Shown here: piece after piece, positions 35,752 to 47,047 of the stretch
Position numbering within the stretch: the stretch's first letter is position 1
Layout of the letters: every line of letters starts with the position of its first letter
Origin: Pseudopyrenochaeta lycopersici
Taxonomy: Eukaryota; Ascomycota; Dothideomycetes; Pleosporales; Pseudopyrenochaetaceae
Reading direction: 5' to 3'
DNA: 64,000 bases
Assembly: GCA_003313425.1 (NCBI GenBank)
Contig: NHZP01000019.1
Span: 372,001 to 436,000 of the forward strand
The notes under the pieces: generated by a model
What the model was told of the DNA's origin: nothing
The model's database searches: none
What the model saw: the letters and a program-made list of their open reading frames with translations, nothing else
Program-made: the position numbers and the translations under genes

Positions 35752-37128
35752 ACGTACAACTTTTCCGCAAGAACATTACAGCCCACAAGTTGCTGCATGC
35801 TCAGAGCTTATGATGTGCACAGTTGTAGCTGGCCACACGACTAGAAGGTGCAGGTCCAGCCCATGTGATGGTCTTTTCAGCCACTAACTAATAACAAATA
35901 TTGTTTGAGTTGAAAATTTACGTCTCGCTCTCCATACAAACATCGGCCAGCTGCCTGATATATGCATGTAAAACCAAAGACCATCCAATTTGTCTTGTGT
36001 TAAACTCTAGCACTCCGTCTCTGGCTAACCATCCAGCTTCATTGGCGTGACCGCTGAGAAGAATACAATAAACTCCACTAGAGAACCTCAGAGCCGTGCA
36101 ATTGTCTGGGAAGCAGAATGGAATCGCCCGTTTACATGTTTAGCTTCCAGCCATTTCGTGCGGGCTTCTTTTCCATGCTGATTTCCGCTATCTGGCTTAC
36201 AGGGTGTATGTTGTAGCCACCTTGTCCAACGATGTTGTACAAATATATCTAAACTGAACCGCTATTGCTGATGCTTTACAAAGAAATCTTAGTAGCGATT
36301 AAGAAATACTTAGATTGAGGCTAAAGTGCCTCTACTATGCATAGACAGCCTTAAAGCTAGCAGAAAACAGGCGTAAGTATTTTACGAAATTTTTAAGGAA
36401 GCTAATTAGATATGGTCGCGGGGATAATAACCTCCTCGCACGCAACCTAATACTGTAAACTGCCGTATGCTGCGGTAGTGCGATCGCGTAGAGGCGGGGC
36501 TCTAATAACCGTCTTACATTACGGTCGAGAACCAAAAACCTGTACATGGAACACGACATCTATTAGGGCTTGAAGATGAGTTTTACTGGTTTCCAACCTA
36601 AGTCGCTTTCTTGGGACGCGATTCTCCCTTATACTATTTTTCTTTGCCCTACGACTGCGCCCACCCATATGCTTCCGTCTTTCGCGATCTGATACACTTC
36701 AACTGTCTTTTCAAGATGCATACTCTCTAAAAAATTTTACGCAATTTTTAGCCCTGTGTTGATTCGATTGGGATGCAGTATTCATGATAGCTAACCACGC
36801 CGACTCGCACAACATCAATTAGAGCGTGCACCCAAATGCTTTGATTGGAAGCAGCAAGTAGATCATATCAATTTCCGCCCCTACTTACTGTATCACAGAG
36901 AGAATAAAAATGCTCGAGAAATTGTCCTGCGCACAGACAATCTAATATGATTCTTGTCGCTCTGGCGATATTTATCAAAAGGAGTGGCGGGTCTGTATTG
37001 ACTGAATGTTCAACAATACGTTGAAACAATTATTTCTATACTGTCAGCGTTCATTGTGCCCTTAACGATGCAATCATCTCCCTCCTACCACCGCTATTCG
37101 GCACAACGCTCCGCATTATACTCTCTAA
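35752..37128. other. long intergenic region, partly degraded
   Basis: No convincing gene. 36240-36760 is AT-rich with scattered GC patches and frequent stops, perhaps a degraded repeat; the 74-aa minus-strand frame at 36335-36559 is not recognisable. Confidence 0.4.
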
Positions 37129-37442
37129 TCATAACCCAAACATTAGATCCTTCGCCTTCGTTCCCTTAAACTCACCGCACATCTCTACCATCTTTCTTAA
37201 AAATTGTTGTTTCCGCTCCGGCGGCTGCAGGTATCCTTTTGGCATGACGATTACGAAACGGACGTACGCAAAGTCTATCGCATCAGGGCACAACCAGTTG
37301 CCATGGACGTTGTGCAGGTACCTTGTGGTGATTGTGATGTTTGGTATGTCGGACAGGCATGTTGGGAGAGGAGGCGCGGGATGAGATCGTGGAAGGAGCG
37401 CTGGGCTTTGGAGGTTACGTAGACGTTGTACTTAGTTGCCAT
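37129..37442 (-). pseudogene. frameshifted paralogue of the 37657-38034 gene
   Basis: From ATG at 37442 the minus strand reads MATKYNVYVTSKAQRSF..LIPRLLSQHA, matching the start of the neighbouring intact gene (MAITYNVFITTKASRYS). After LLSQHA the frame breaks. Reading resumes in another frame as DIPNITITTRYL, DFAYVRFVIVMPKGYLQPPE and RKMVEMCGEFKG, which parallels KDVRIITTHLSGGY, TFRYIRIVIDIPKGRLKTPEE and RRTMDACVEYEG in the intact copy. One missing or two extra bases explain the break. An unusual intron is less likely because no donor/acceptor pair fits. Confidence 0.7.
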
Positions 37443-37656
37443 GACTGTGGCACTCGAACTAGAACCCTAAAGAGACTGGATTTACTGCAGCTTCAACGTA
37501 GGATGATTTTTCATGTTTTATTACGCCCTTAATATATGTTTCCAAGGTCAGGGTTCTGGGGTCTCCGCCTCCTATCAGTGCATGCTTCGCCACAGGCCTA
37601 ACAACATCACCACGCTGAAACATTGTGTTGAGGTCGCACCGAGAACTATGTCGCGA

Positions 37657-38034
37657 TTATGCTTTTAATTGCTTTCCTACAACTCTCAAGACATCCTCCT
37701 CATCATACTCATTGATCTTGATTTCTACTTCGCACATATCTGCCTTTTCTCCTTCATACTCCACACAGGCGTCCATCGTCCTCCTCATCACATCCCGTTT
37801 CTCCTCAGGGGTTTTCAATCGTCCCTTTGGAATGTCGATAACGATTCGTATGTATCGAAAGGTCCTTGGCTCTGGGGTGATGCTGATCCCGTAGCCACCG
37901 GATAGATGAGTTGTGATTATCCGCACGTCTTTGCGCTCGTCGGGTGTGTAGTTGGCTAAGAGAGATTTGTCTAGGTCCTTGGAGTATCGAGAAGCTTTGG
38001 TGGTTATGAAGACGTTGTACGTGATTGCCATCAT
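37657..38034 (-). CDS. small hypothetical protein, tandem paralogue
   Basis: Intact 125-aa frame (124 if the second ATG at 38031 is used). I do not recognise the family. It has an alternating hydrophobic/charged pattern suggesting a small alpha/beta fold: an N-terminal strand (YNVFITTKA), a central strand (YIRIVIDIPKG) and a Cys-containing helix (MRRTMDACVEYEGEK). No signal peptide or membrane segment. It has a broken sister copy 215 bp away, so this is a local tandem duplication with conservation at the protein level, which argues that the frame is a real gene. Confidence 0.6.
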   Translation of the reverse strand: MMAITYNVFITTKASRYSKDLDKSLLANYTPDERKDVRIITTHLSGGYGISITPEPRTFRYIRIVIDIPKGRLKTPEEKRDVMRRTMDACVEYEGEKADMCEVEIKINEYDEEDVLRVVGKQLKA

Positions 38035-38679
38035 CGTTTCGCGTCAAGAGAGTATATCACAGGCTCAGATATCACGATAGGCTCGCAGGATCCATTTCTT
38101 GATATCAATTACCTTTGGGTAAGGTCCTCTATATACCCCGATTTCGCTGGCTGCGCCTCGTTGAGCACATGCTTCGCACCGGGAAGCGAGTGCGCTGACC
38201 GTGTCTTTTAAATCAGTCGGTGTGCGTGGCTTGGCGAAAACTATCTAGGCAGCTTCAATCAGGAGACAGCCGAGCCATAGGCTCTTGTTGCAACATTAGT
38301 ACTCAGTGAACAAAGTGTGTAAAGTGATATGTTCCACTCTGCGCGCACATGATCCAGTCTGCAATAACTCTGTATTCATAACAAAAGGGGCTCAAGTACG
38401 TGCAGGAAATCACATTTCTAGCTGCAGCTACACACTGTGCTTTGCGCACGTGTCACACAGCCTTCTCAGCCTGACTCCGCCACAGTCACCTTGACTTCAT
38501 AGACCCAGCCACCCCGCGACCACTCTCTGCTCTACGTTATCACTTATACGAATGACAATATTATCATCAATGTTGGCGTGGATGAACCTGCGGACCATCG
38601 AACGATAGACTGGCGTCCAGCACACTTCTCCAAATCAGCCAGCCTCGCGTCTAGGAGGACTGGCATTAATTTTAAAGCA
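38035..38679. other. upstream region of the STAND gene
   Basis: No gene. The segment around 38440-38490 (cacgtgt, then ccttctcagcctgactccgc) recurs in altered form at 42955-43005, ahead of the decayed second copy, so this promoter was part of the duplicated unit. Confidence 0.5.
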
Positions 38680-41600
38680 ATGCGGCTCATAGAGATAACT
38701 GACAGCGGTAACTTCGGCGTTATGAAAGACTTTACTGGAGGCGATGAGGTTCCACCGTACGCCATACTGTCGCATACCTGGCAGAAAGACCAGGAGGTGA
38801 CCTTTGAGGACTTCATTCACAACGTCGGGAATAACAAAGCTGGATATGAGAAGATTCGATTCTGCGCACAACAAGCCCAACGCGATGGCTTGCGCTACTT
38901 TTGGGTCGATACTTGCTGCATCAATAAATCCAGCAGCCAGGAGTTGTCAGAGTCTATCAATTCCATGTTTCGCTGGTACAAGAACGCAGATCGATGCTAC
39001 GTATACCTCAACGATGTCTTAGATTTTGAATCACATGAGGATAGTGCTGGCGCGCGTAGGTGGAAGCCAGCATTTAAGAAGAGTAGGTGGTTTACCCGCG
39101 GGTGGACGCTTCAGGAGCTTATCGCTCCCGCGTCAGTTGAGTTCTTTTCTAAAGAAAGAACGTGTCTTGGCAACAAACAATCACTAGAACAAACGCTGCA
39201 CGAGATCACAGGTGTTGCGGTTGGAGCCCTCAGGGGGGCTCCTCTACAGCAATTCAGTACAGATGAGCGGTTCTCATGGGCAGCTCAGCGCAAAACGCAC
39301 CGTGAAGAAGATGCGGCATATTGTTTGTTGGGCATTTTCGATATATGTATGCCACTTCTGTACAGCGAAGGGCGGGATAACGCATTGAGACGCCTTGAGC
39401 AACACATCGACCAGGCTTCGAAAAGTAGGGCCGTAGCACTGGGCAAAGATCAGCAGCAAATGCTGCTGGAATCATTACGGTTTGAACAGATCGACGCCCG
39501 CCAGATGACCATTAAATCAGCACATGCGAAGACATGCAAATGGCTCCTAAAAAATTCCGAATATGTTGAATGGCTTAATATTTCCAAGTTAGGCGAGCAC
39601 GGTGGCTTCATCTGGATCAAGGGCAAGCCTGGAACAGGAAAGTCTACGCTGATGAAGTTCGCTGTTGGCCATGCCCGCAAGACGATAAAGGAGAGCACTG
39701 TGGTCTCCTTCTTCTTTAATGCACGAGGCGAATCCTTAGAAATGTCTACAATTGGCATGTATCGATCTCTGCTACTTCAAATACTGGAAAAGCTTCCACA
39801 GCTTCGGAGTATCTTCGACTCCCTCGGCTTGGTAGCATCAAGCATCAGCAAAAACCATGAATGGAAGGTGCAGACGTTAGAAGTGCTCTTTGAAGAAGCC
39901 ATAAAACGCCTTGGAAAATCATCTATGATGTGCTTCATCGATGCACTTGATGAATGCGAAGAGCAGCAAGTTCGGGATATGCTTTCGTTCTTCGAACGTA
40001 TCGGCGCTTACGCTATGTCTTCTCAAGCCTATTTCCAGGTCTGCTTCTCAAGTAGACACTATCCACACATTACGATTCAGAGAGGACTCAGCTTAGTACT
40101 AGAAGGGCAGGAAGGGCATACTCAAGACATCAAGAACTACCTAGAGACAGAATTGAAGATTGGAAAGAGCAAGACTGCTCAACAAATTCGAGCAGAACTT
40201 CAAGAGAAAGCCTCAGGGATTTTTATGTGGGTAGTCTTAGTTGGGGGTATTCTAAACAAGGAGTATGATAGAGGTCGAAATCATACACTTCGGCGGAAAC
40301 TGCAAGAGTTGCCTAGCGATCTGCACGAATTGTTTCGTGACATTTTAACACGGGACTCGCACAGTAAAGATGAGTTAGTTCTGTGTATTCAGTGGATTCT
40401 TTTTTCTAAAACATCCTTGAGTCCGCAGCAGCTGTATTACGCTATTCTATTAGGAACCGACTCTGATGCTGCATTAGAATCAGATCCAGACGATATGACC
40501 CAGGATGTAATAGGCCGTTTTATACTCAGCTCCTCTAAAGGTCTTGCTGAAATCACAAAGTCCAAGCTTCCAAGAGTTCAGTTTATCCACGAGTCAGTTC
40601 GAGACTTTTTACTTAAAGACGACGGTCTCAGCAAGGTTTGGCCTGAAATTGGGAGTAACTTTCAAGGCACCAGCCAGGAGCGACTAAAACAATGCTGCCT
40701 CAGCTACATTAATATAGACATCCCTGCCGTGAGGAATTCCGATAGTCTTCCAAAAGCTTCCTCACAAGAGGCAGCAGACATGCGCGAGTCGGCCAATAAA
40801 AGTTACCCTCTCCTGGAGTATGCAGTGCACAACGTGCTGTATCATGCAGATGCAGCAGAGGGACATAAGGTTCCCCAAACGAACTTCCTTAGCAGCTTCC
40901 CGCTTCCTCGATGGGTTACGCTAGACAATTTGTTTGAGAAGCGCGAAGTGCGCAGGCATACAGAACGCGTCAGTTTACTGTACGTGCTGGCTGAGTTCAA
41001 TCTAAAAAATCTCATCAAAGTTCATCCGTCACTCAAACAGTGTTTGAAAGAGGAGGACAACGAGAGGTACGGTTGTCCTCTTTTTGCGGCCATTGCCACT
41101 GGAAGTCAAGAGTCTCTTCAAACGTGTATGGAATCTCTCGGATTAAATTGCATTGCAGAGAAATCGTCTATTCATTCGGACGGACTTCAGGTCCAGCGCA
41201 GCCAAGTTCAGTACGCCGCAAGACGGGATTTTCATTACTCGAGAAAAAAAGGAATTCTAGTGGGTGCGGCAACTCTCGGGTGCGATGAGGTTCTTTCATA
41301 TCTTATAGAATCTGGAGATTTCGAGTTAAGTTTGAAGGATTCACGAGGACACACTGTCATGTGGTGGGCTTGCGAAAATGCATGTGAGACTGCAGTAAAG
41401 TCCTTACTTAAAGCAGACGCTGCCATAATCAACAGACAATATCAGGGCGGCGAAACGCCCCTGCATAGAGTATCCGAAACTGGGAATATCGCATCAGTCG
41501 AGCTACTTTTAGGCAACGGCGCTGATGTGAACGCCCGGGGTGGATTTAACAGCAACGCACTCCAGGCAGCTTCAAGTAATGGCCACAAGGAGATTGTAAC

Positions 41601-42813
41601 AGTGCTGCTAGACAACGGCGCTGATGTGAACGCCCAGGGTGGAGAATACGGCAACGCACTCCAGGCAGCTTCAAAAAATGGCCATAAGGAGATTGTAACA
41701 GTGCTGCTAGACAACGGCGCTGATGTAAATGCCCAGTGGGGATACTACGGCGACGCACTCCAGACAGCTTCAAGTAATGGCCACAAGGAGATAGTAACAG
41801 TACTGCTAGACAGGGGCGCTGATGTGAACGCCCAGGGTGGATACTACGGCAACGCACTCCAGGCAGCTTCAAGTAATGGCCACAAGGAGATTGTAACAGT
41901 GCTGCTAGGCAACGGCGCTGATGTAAACGCCCAGGGTGGATACTACGGCAACGCACTCCAGGCAGCTTCAAGTAATGGCCACAAGGACATTGTAACAGTG
42001 CTGCTAGACAGGGGCGCTGATGTGAACGCCCAGGGTGGATACTACGGCAACGCACTCCAGGCAGCTTCAGATAAAGGCCATAGGGAGATTGTAACAGTGC
42101 TGCTAGACAATGGCGCTGATGTAAACGCCCCGGGTGGAGAATACGGCGACGCACTCCAGACAGCTTCAAGTAATGGCCACAAGGAGATAGTAACAGTACT
42201 ACTAGACAGGGGCGCTGATGTGAACGCCCAGGGTGGATACTACGGCAACGCACTCCAGGCAGCTTCAGATAAAGGCCATAGGGAGATTGTAACAGTGCTG
42301 CTAGGCAACGGCGCTGATGTAAATGCCCAGTGGGGATACTACGGCGACGCACTCCAGACAGCTTCAAGTAATGGCCACAAGGAGATAGTAACAGTACTGC
42401 TAGACAGGGGCGCTGATGTGAACGCCCAGGGTGGATACTACGGCAACGCACTCCAGGCAGCTTCAGCTAAAGGCCATAGGGAGATTGTAACAGTGCTGCT
42501 AGACAATGGCGCTGATATAAACGCTCAGGGTGGATACTATGGCAACGCACTCCAGGCAGCTTCAGCCAATAGCTATAAGGAGATTGTAACAGTGCTGCTA
42601 GAGAGGGGCGCTAATGTGAACGCTCAGGGTGGATACTACGGCAACGCACTCCAGGCAGCTTCAGCTAAAGGCCATAGGGAGATTGTAACAGTGCTGCTAG
42701 ACAGGGGCGCTGATATGAACGCCCAGGGTGGATACTACGGCAACGCACTCCAGGCAGCTTCAGATAACAGCCACAAGGAGATTGTAAGAGTGCTGCTAGG
42801 AAATTGGCGCTGA
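38680..42813 (+). CDS. HET-NACHT-ankyrin STAND protein (NLR-like)
   Basis: Intronless frame of 1377 aa; the frame is open upstream to 38578, but only from a GTG, and ATG at 38680 (MRLIEITDSGNFG) is the first methionine. An N-terminal HET domain (about 1-150: PPYAILSHTW, RYFWVDTCCIN, RGWTLQELIAP) leads to a NACHT-type NTPase with Walker A GKPGTGKST near 315 and Walker B-like MCFIDALDECEE near 417. The C-terminal sensor is an ankyrin array from about residue 920 with thirteen highly similar 33-aa units. The architecture is that of fungal STAND non-self recognition receptors: nucleotide-driven oligomerisation and HET-mediated cell death. The frame ends inside the last ankyrin unit because of one extra base near 42803-42805 (ggaaattggc versus ggcaacggc in other units). 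Confidence 0.9.
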   Translation: MRLIEITDSGNFGVMKDFTGGDEVPPYAILSHTWQKDQEVTFEDFIHNVGNNKAGYEKIRFCAQQAQRDGLRYFWVDTCCINKSSSQELSESINSMFRWYKNADRCYVYLNDVLDFESHEDSAGARRWKPAFKKSRWFTRGWTLQELIAPASVEFFSKERTCLGNKQSLEQTLHEITGVAVGALRGAPLQQFSTDERFSWAAQRKTHREEDAAYCLLGIFDICMPLLYSEGRDNALRRLEQHIDQASKSRAVALGKDQQQMLLESLRFEQIDARQMTIKSAHAKTCKWLLKNSEYVEWLNISKLGEHGGFIWIKGKPGTGKSTLMKFAVGHARKTIKESTVVSFFFNARGESLEMSTIGMYRSLLLQILEKLPQLRSIFDSLGLVASSISKNHEWKVQTLEVLFEEAIKRLGKSSMMCFIDALDECEEQQVRDMLSFFERIGAYAMSSQAYFQVCFSSRHYPHITIQRGLSLVLEGQEGHTQDIKNYLETELKIGKSKTAQQIRAELQEKASGIFMWVVLVGGILNKEYDRGRNHTLRRKLQELPSDLHELFRDILTRDSHSKDELVLCIQWILFSKTSLSPQQLYYAILLGTDSDAALESDPDDMTQDVIGRFILSSSKGLAEITKSKLPRVQFIHESVRDFLLKDDGLSKVWPEIGSNFQGTSQERLKQCCLSYINIDIPAVRNSDSLPKASSQEAADMRESANKSYPLLEYAVHNVLYHADAAEGHKVPQTNFLSSFPLPRWVTLDNLFEKREVRRHTERVSLLYVLAEFNLKNLIKVHPSLKQCLKEEDNERYGCPLFAAIATGSQESLQTCMESLGLNCIAEKSSIHSDGLQVQRSQVQYAARRDFHYSRKKGILVGAATLGCDEVLSYLIESGDFELSLKDSRGHTVMWWACENACETAVKSLLKADAAIINRQYQGGETPLHRVSETGNIASVELLLGNGADVNARGGFNSNALQAASSNGHKEIVTVLLDNGADVNAQGGEYGNALQAASKNGHKEIVTVLLDNGADVNAQWGYYGDALQTASSNGHKEIVTVLLDRGADVNAQGGYYGNALQAASSNGHKEIVTVLLGNGADVNAQGGYYGNALQAASSNGHKDIVTVLLDRGADVNAQGGYYGNALQAASDKGHREIVTVLLDNGADVNAPGGEYGDALQTASSNGHKEIVTVLLDRGADVNAQGGYYGNALQAASDKGHREIVTVLLGNGADVNAQWGYYGDALQTASSNGHKEIVTVLLDRGADVNAQGGYYGNALQAASAKGHREIVTVLLDNGADINAQGGYYGNALQAASANSYKEIVTVLLERGANVNAQGGYYGNALQAASAKGHREIVTVLLDRGADMNAQGGYYGNALQAASDNSHKEIVRVLLGNWR

Positions 42814-42828
42814 TGTCATAGCTCAGGG
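41542..42828 (+). repeat. thirteen 99-bp ankyrin-coding tandem repeats
   Basis: Units begin at 41542 and every 99 bp to 42730. Each encodes 33 aa of the form GYYGNALQAAS-xx-GH-[KR]-EIVTVLL. Units starting 41740 and 42334 are identical over all 99 bp as far as I can read, and the unit at 42136 differs from them at only a few bases. Variation is confined to a few codons, for example Asp/Gly-Asn/Arg before GADVNA, Gly/Trp after NAQ and Ala/Thr after ALQ. Such homogeneity implies recent unit amplification or gene conversion. Confidence 0.9.
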
Positions 42829-42835
42829 AGGAAGA

Positions 42836-42925
42836 ACTGGCAGAGAGCCCACGCATCTTACTTGGAGTTGCCAGTTGCATGGATCAACTATGCTACTTAG
42901 TTAGACGACGCGCGTTCCAACAGGT
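42836..42925 (-). pseudogene. shard of an aspartate aminotransferase gene
   Basis: About 47 bp (from aagaactggcagagagccc to gttgccagttgc) match the plus-strand sequence at 48836-48882, inside exon 3 of the aminotransferase at 48178-49717, at roughly 80% identity. The match resumes at cgcgcgttccaac, corresponding to the adjacent intron. The minus-strand reading gives ATGN, a stop, and DAWA, against ATGNLEEDAWA in the intact gene. The fragment is too short for function. Confidence 0.5.
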
Positions 42926-42949
42926 ATACAGATAGTGTTAGGCTGCACA

Positions 42950-43460
42950 CCATGGTTTGCTCACGTGTTACATAGCCTTCTCAGCCTTACTCCGCCACAG
43001 CCATCGGCTATTTGCTTTTGACTTTCTTATCCTATCTATTCTGAGATTGCTTTGTCCCTTGACTTATCGCAACTTTTTGAATACTAATATTATTTCTAAC
43101 ATTAACATATTCACGGACTAACGGAACTGTTGAACAACCGACTAGACGACTCTAGCGCACTTTTCTATCCTATTCAGCCTTGCATTAAGGAGGATCAGCC
43201 TTCACCTATAAGGCAAGAAAGCTCTTAAAGTAGAATTACAGCTATAACTTCGGCTTTACAAAAACCTTTACAGGACGCGACGAATTTCCACCATGCGCTA
43301 TACTATCGAATACTTCGCAGGAGGGATTAAACGCGAGCTTTCAAGATCGTATACACAACTCTGAGAGCAAAACCGCTGGGTACTAGAAAATTACGTTTTA
43401 CGCATAACAGGCCATCATGATGGCATGAGCTTATTTTGGGTCGAAACTTGATGCATAGGG
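42950..43460 (+). pseudogene. decayed second copy of the STAND gene 5' end
   Basis: Starting with the duplicated promoter patch (cacgtgtt, then ccttctcagcc), the plus strand at 43222-43460 reads, in one broken frame, NFGFTKTFTGRDEFPPCAILSNTS, TAGY, KITFYA and YFG. This tracks NFGVMKDFTGGDEVPPYAILSHTW, KAGYEKIRFCA and RYFWVD of the intact gene. Several stop codons interrupt it. Nothing downstream of the HET domain start is retained recognisably. Confidence 0.7.
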
Positions 43461-44260
43461 AATGTCGCCCGGACTACAATCCCTCACAAAGGCAGAGTTT
43501 GTCGATGCCAGGAACAATAAGCATTAAAATTTCAAAATAGCGAAGACTTAAAGTAAAGATCCTTGCTTGACTACTTGGGATTGCATTCAGATTGGTCCAA
43601 ATACAGGCTAATTGGTTTCATCGATGTAGAATCGCTTCGAGGATCTGTCTTGGGCACACGACGCCATAGGAAACTTTGTTTTAAGAAGTATCTGTGTTGA
43701 AAGAAAGGTCTATAATAGTAGTGTAAGATAGTTCTTTGTATAATACAACGAAATTCTACCTATACGGTGCGAACATAAATTCTACCCTCTATGTGAAAAT
43801 AATAAACATATTCCGACAAACGCAGCCCTCGCGACTTCATTCGTTACAAACCCATAGAGCACTAAAGGAAATATTCACTTCACCTAAACAATTCATAGTT
43901 GAGGATGACTCCTTTGACAAGGTAGTTTATCATGCCCATCGCAGAAAATCAGCCAATCTTCCGGTCCTCCGCCACCAATGCCGATAAATGTGCATAAAGG
44001 GTAGGACTGGGTCAAGTTGAAAGATCCTTGGAGGTCTTTTGCAGCGTACAAGGGTGAGTCTTTACATATATCAGTACTACGATCTCTATTACCTTGAAAA
44101 ATGGCTGAATATTTAACGCTTTGGATATCAGCGTATTCAACAACGTCTTAGATTTGTTGAGGGTGCCGTTATAATACTGGTTTATCTCTATCAGGCTCAG
44201 GATCACCCAGTGGAGTCGGACTAGGCGTGATTTGGGGACCTGGAGACGCAGGTGCTCCCG
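43461..44260. other. degraded intergenic sequence
   Basis: No gene recognised. Small frames at 43736-43987 (plus) and 44012-44206 (minus) have no motifs. The segment may hold more of the decayed STAND copy, but I cannot align it by eye. Confidence 0.35.
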
Positions 44261-44549
44261 CTACAGGGGTTCGTAATACGGGCAGCGGTCGATCGCCTCC
44301 GATCCCAAAGGGTAATCTTGAGCAGATCCAATAAACTCAATTGAGCAGGTATCCAGCTCAGTGGTTGTCCTGCTCGTGGTGTCAGGAACCGTGCAACCAA
44401 CTGTGACTGTGCACCTTGGATTTGGACACGAAGAGCTGGTCGTGATGCCCATGCCGTTGACTCCAAAATTGCAGCCCTGTGTACAGATGCTAGCTGAATT
44501 TGTCTCGCATATTTTTGGTTTGTCGCTGTCCGGATCGGTAGAAATCATA

Positions 44550-44582
44550 CAGTCACATGAATAAAGTTTCTTCCGCCAGCGC
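44550..44582 (+). repeat. left terminal inverted repeat
   Basis: CAGTCACATGAATAAAG, then TTTCTTCCGCCAGCGC. It pairs with the right end at 45865-45899, with an indel of two bases near the inner edge and a few mismatches near the outer edge. Confidence 0.6.
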
Positions 44583-45864
44583 ACGAGCCAGCCTCACATA
44601 CATTTGTACGCAAAACTTCAACACCACGTATCTTAGCTAAAATATAATATAATTAAATTATTTTTAAAGCAGGAGTTACGCACGCAGTTAATATTTAGTT
44701 TACTAACCTTATGCTTATCTATATACAGTAATTTGTTATAGTATACTTAAGATAAGGTAGTAGATAAGTCTTACTAGTATATAACGCTAGCACTCTTTTA
44801 ATATACTATAAAAGCTATCCTACTCTTCTTTAGTAGCGCTATAATTATTATACTAAAGATAGAATTTATATATATACTTCTTAAGATACTACTAGAAGTA
44901 CTTAATTAAGTTAAGGTTAAGTAAGTACGCTAGCTAGTTAATAGTAGTAATATAGTGCTTATAGAAGAACTTACGCGTTACTATAGCTATATAGATACGC
45001 GTGTTATCTTATATAAATAGCTGTATATAACGCTAATAAGGTAGAAGGCCCTTTATTAAAGCTTAGATATAACTTTAAGTAGAGTAGCTACCTTTTAGAG
45101 TATTAAAATCGAGCTCTATTATAATAAGCTTACTTCTCTATACTTACTTATATTTATTTAACTATATTAAAGCCTATACTATCTATACTAGTTTCCTGCT
45201 AGTACTATAGGTTTCTAGTATCCTTAGCTTCTATTTCTTCTATAAGTAGTAGAAAGCTTACTCTTAATTTTAGCCTAAGCCTTTCTAAACTAAGTACTTA
45301 TCTAAGAACTTAAGCGTGCGCTAATACTATAAAAAGTATAAGTACTCTTTATAGAACTGAAGGCGCCTTAACGCATACGCGTAGTTAAGCTTAAGATATA
45401 TTTTATAATAAGATTTAGTTAGGCCTTATCCTTTAAGATACTTATATAATATGCGTAAGTAAGGTAGCTTTATTAAGGTACTATTTAGATTTATAACTAC
45501 TACTACTTTAGTAAGCTCTTTATACTTAATTTTTAGCTACGCGCGTGCTTTATAATAGATAAGCTTTTTCTAATAAAGTAATAGTATAAGTAGTCTACTA
45601 CTATAAGGTTTATCTGCTATTATACTAGTTTAGTAATATTTTTTCCTAAGGTCGCGTATATAGCGTTAAGTGCGGCTATACGCGTTAGTAACTTTAGTAA
45701 CTATAGCACTAGTATGTAACCTCCTAATAATCTAATTCCGCTGCTAGACTGTTAAATTAGGCCCTCTACGCGTATTTTAGTCTACTTCTTAAAGAAGTTA
45801 GCGTTGTAGTGGCATAGTTATAATACTGCAAAGTCGAGGTGTTGATGTTAGGGGAGGACGCGTC

Positions 45865-45899
45865 GCGCTAACGCGGAAGAAACTTTGTTACTAGTACTG
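45865..45899 (-). repeat. right terminal inverted repeat
   Basis: Read on the minus strand it begins CAGTACTAGTAACAAAG, then TTTCTTCCGCGTTAGCGC, matching the left end at about 27 of 35 aligned positions. Confidence 0.6.
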
Positions 45900-46587
45900 T
45901 ATGTGGGGGTGCAGATGGTGGAGTAATGACTGGATTGATAGGCCCAGGAGGGGTATCAGGGGCAGCAGGATTGCCTGGTGTATTAGGAATATCGGGATCT
46001 CTCGGGTTGCTGAGGCTGTCTAGAGTATCAGGAGTATTTGGTGCTTCTGGAGTGGCTGGCCCTTCGGGAGTGTTTGAAGCATAAGGAACTTCGGGGTCGT
46101 CTGGAGCTGCAGGTACGGTTGGAACAGACATAAAAAGAATAGTAATGAGTGGTTGCTCATCGCTGTTGTCGTCTGAAAACGTATCCGTTGCACCTGGCAC
46201 TGCCGGCATGGGTGTCGAAGAGGAAGGCTCAGGCTCATCGCCAGCCACAGGATTTGTAGTAGGAGTGACCGGAATGCGCAACGCTGGGCAAACTCCCGCG
46301 AATAAGTAATCATAATCATCAAGATTCAGATTGCGATTCTTATTCAACGATAATGCACATGCTCTAATAGTGATCGGGGGACCATCCACCTCAAGAGTCG
46401 AGGTAGTGCCGTTAGGCCAACCGCTCACGATGGCATTAGATGAACCATGAATGACTGTAAGTGTTGCTTCTGGAAGAAAGAATTTCATGGGGCAAGGCGT
46501 TTCAATCACCTGCGGAGCGAGACGAGCTTCCACTTGGCGGCTCTTCAACATGGGTCCAAGAACTGGAAAAAGATTTAAGTAATGCAT

Positions 46588-47047
46588 ATTGGAAGAAAAG
46601 AGGGAGAAATGGAAAGCAACTATTTTTTTGAGTTGATTGAAGATGATAGCTTTAGCAAGATACCATAGATTATATATTCAAAGCCTATACATTCATCCTC
46701 TATTCTCCATTCTGATCAAGGCACTGCCCAAAATTTTCAAACATAGCAAGGCTGACAGCAACACGACACAGGTTACATATAGGAAGACGTAGCAAGTGAA
46801 GAACATTGTGATATATTGGGAGTGTTTTGAAACAAGCTGAGCCGCTAATATGGCACAGAATTAAGCCATTTCTAGCCACAGCTGATTGGCAGTGCTGGCG
46901 CCCGCTCAAGACCCTGTAAGTAATCCGCAGCGATATATATGATACCTGTAGCCCATTTAACCCGATTGTTCCACGCTCTGTTCTAGCTCACATTTCGATT
47001 CTGCTCTCGTCCGTCCTAATATTCGCAATCTCTTCCGAGAGTACATC
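46588..47047. other. divergent intergenic region
   Basis: Promoter space between the split gene (minus) and the ankyrin-like gene (plus). A TATATAAT-like box on the minus strand lies at about 46671-46680, some 90 bp upstream of the start at 46587. No gene is seen. Confidence 0.45.

Larger units (their letters stand above)
44550..45899. mobile_element. Tc1/mariner-like DNA element, RIP-degraded
   Basis: A 1350-bp AT-rich segment bounded by imperfect terminal inverted repeats of about 33-35 bp that begin CAGT and end ACTG. Each end is flanked directly by TA (44548-44549 and 45900-45901), the target duplication of the Tc1/mariner superfamily. The inverted repeat core AAAGTTTCTTCCGC is shared by both ends. 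The interior lacks open frames and has many TA steps, as expected after RIP, so the transposase cannot be read. Confidence 0.65.
44261..46587 (-). pseudogene. hypothetical Pro-rich/Cys-containing protein gene split by a transposon
   Basis: The 5' part (46587 down to 45901) encodes a folded N-terminal segment (about residues 1-115, with FFLPEATLTVIHGSSNAIV and PPITIRACALSLNKN). A long Pro/Thr/Asp/Asn linker with repeated P-D-T-P and N-T-P triplets follows. The 3' part (44548 down to 44261) encodes a Cys- and Thr-rich C-terminal module (CTQGCNFGVNG, CPNPRCTVTVGC, DRCPYYEPL). A TA-flanked element at 44550-45899 separates them. Joining the flanks at one TA keeps the same frame and gives a single frame of 324 aa ending at the stop at 44261. 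I do not recognise the family; the Cys/Thr-rich tail is reminiscent of fungal secreted glycosidase C-termini, but that is weak. Confidence 0.6.
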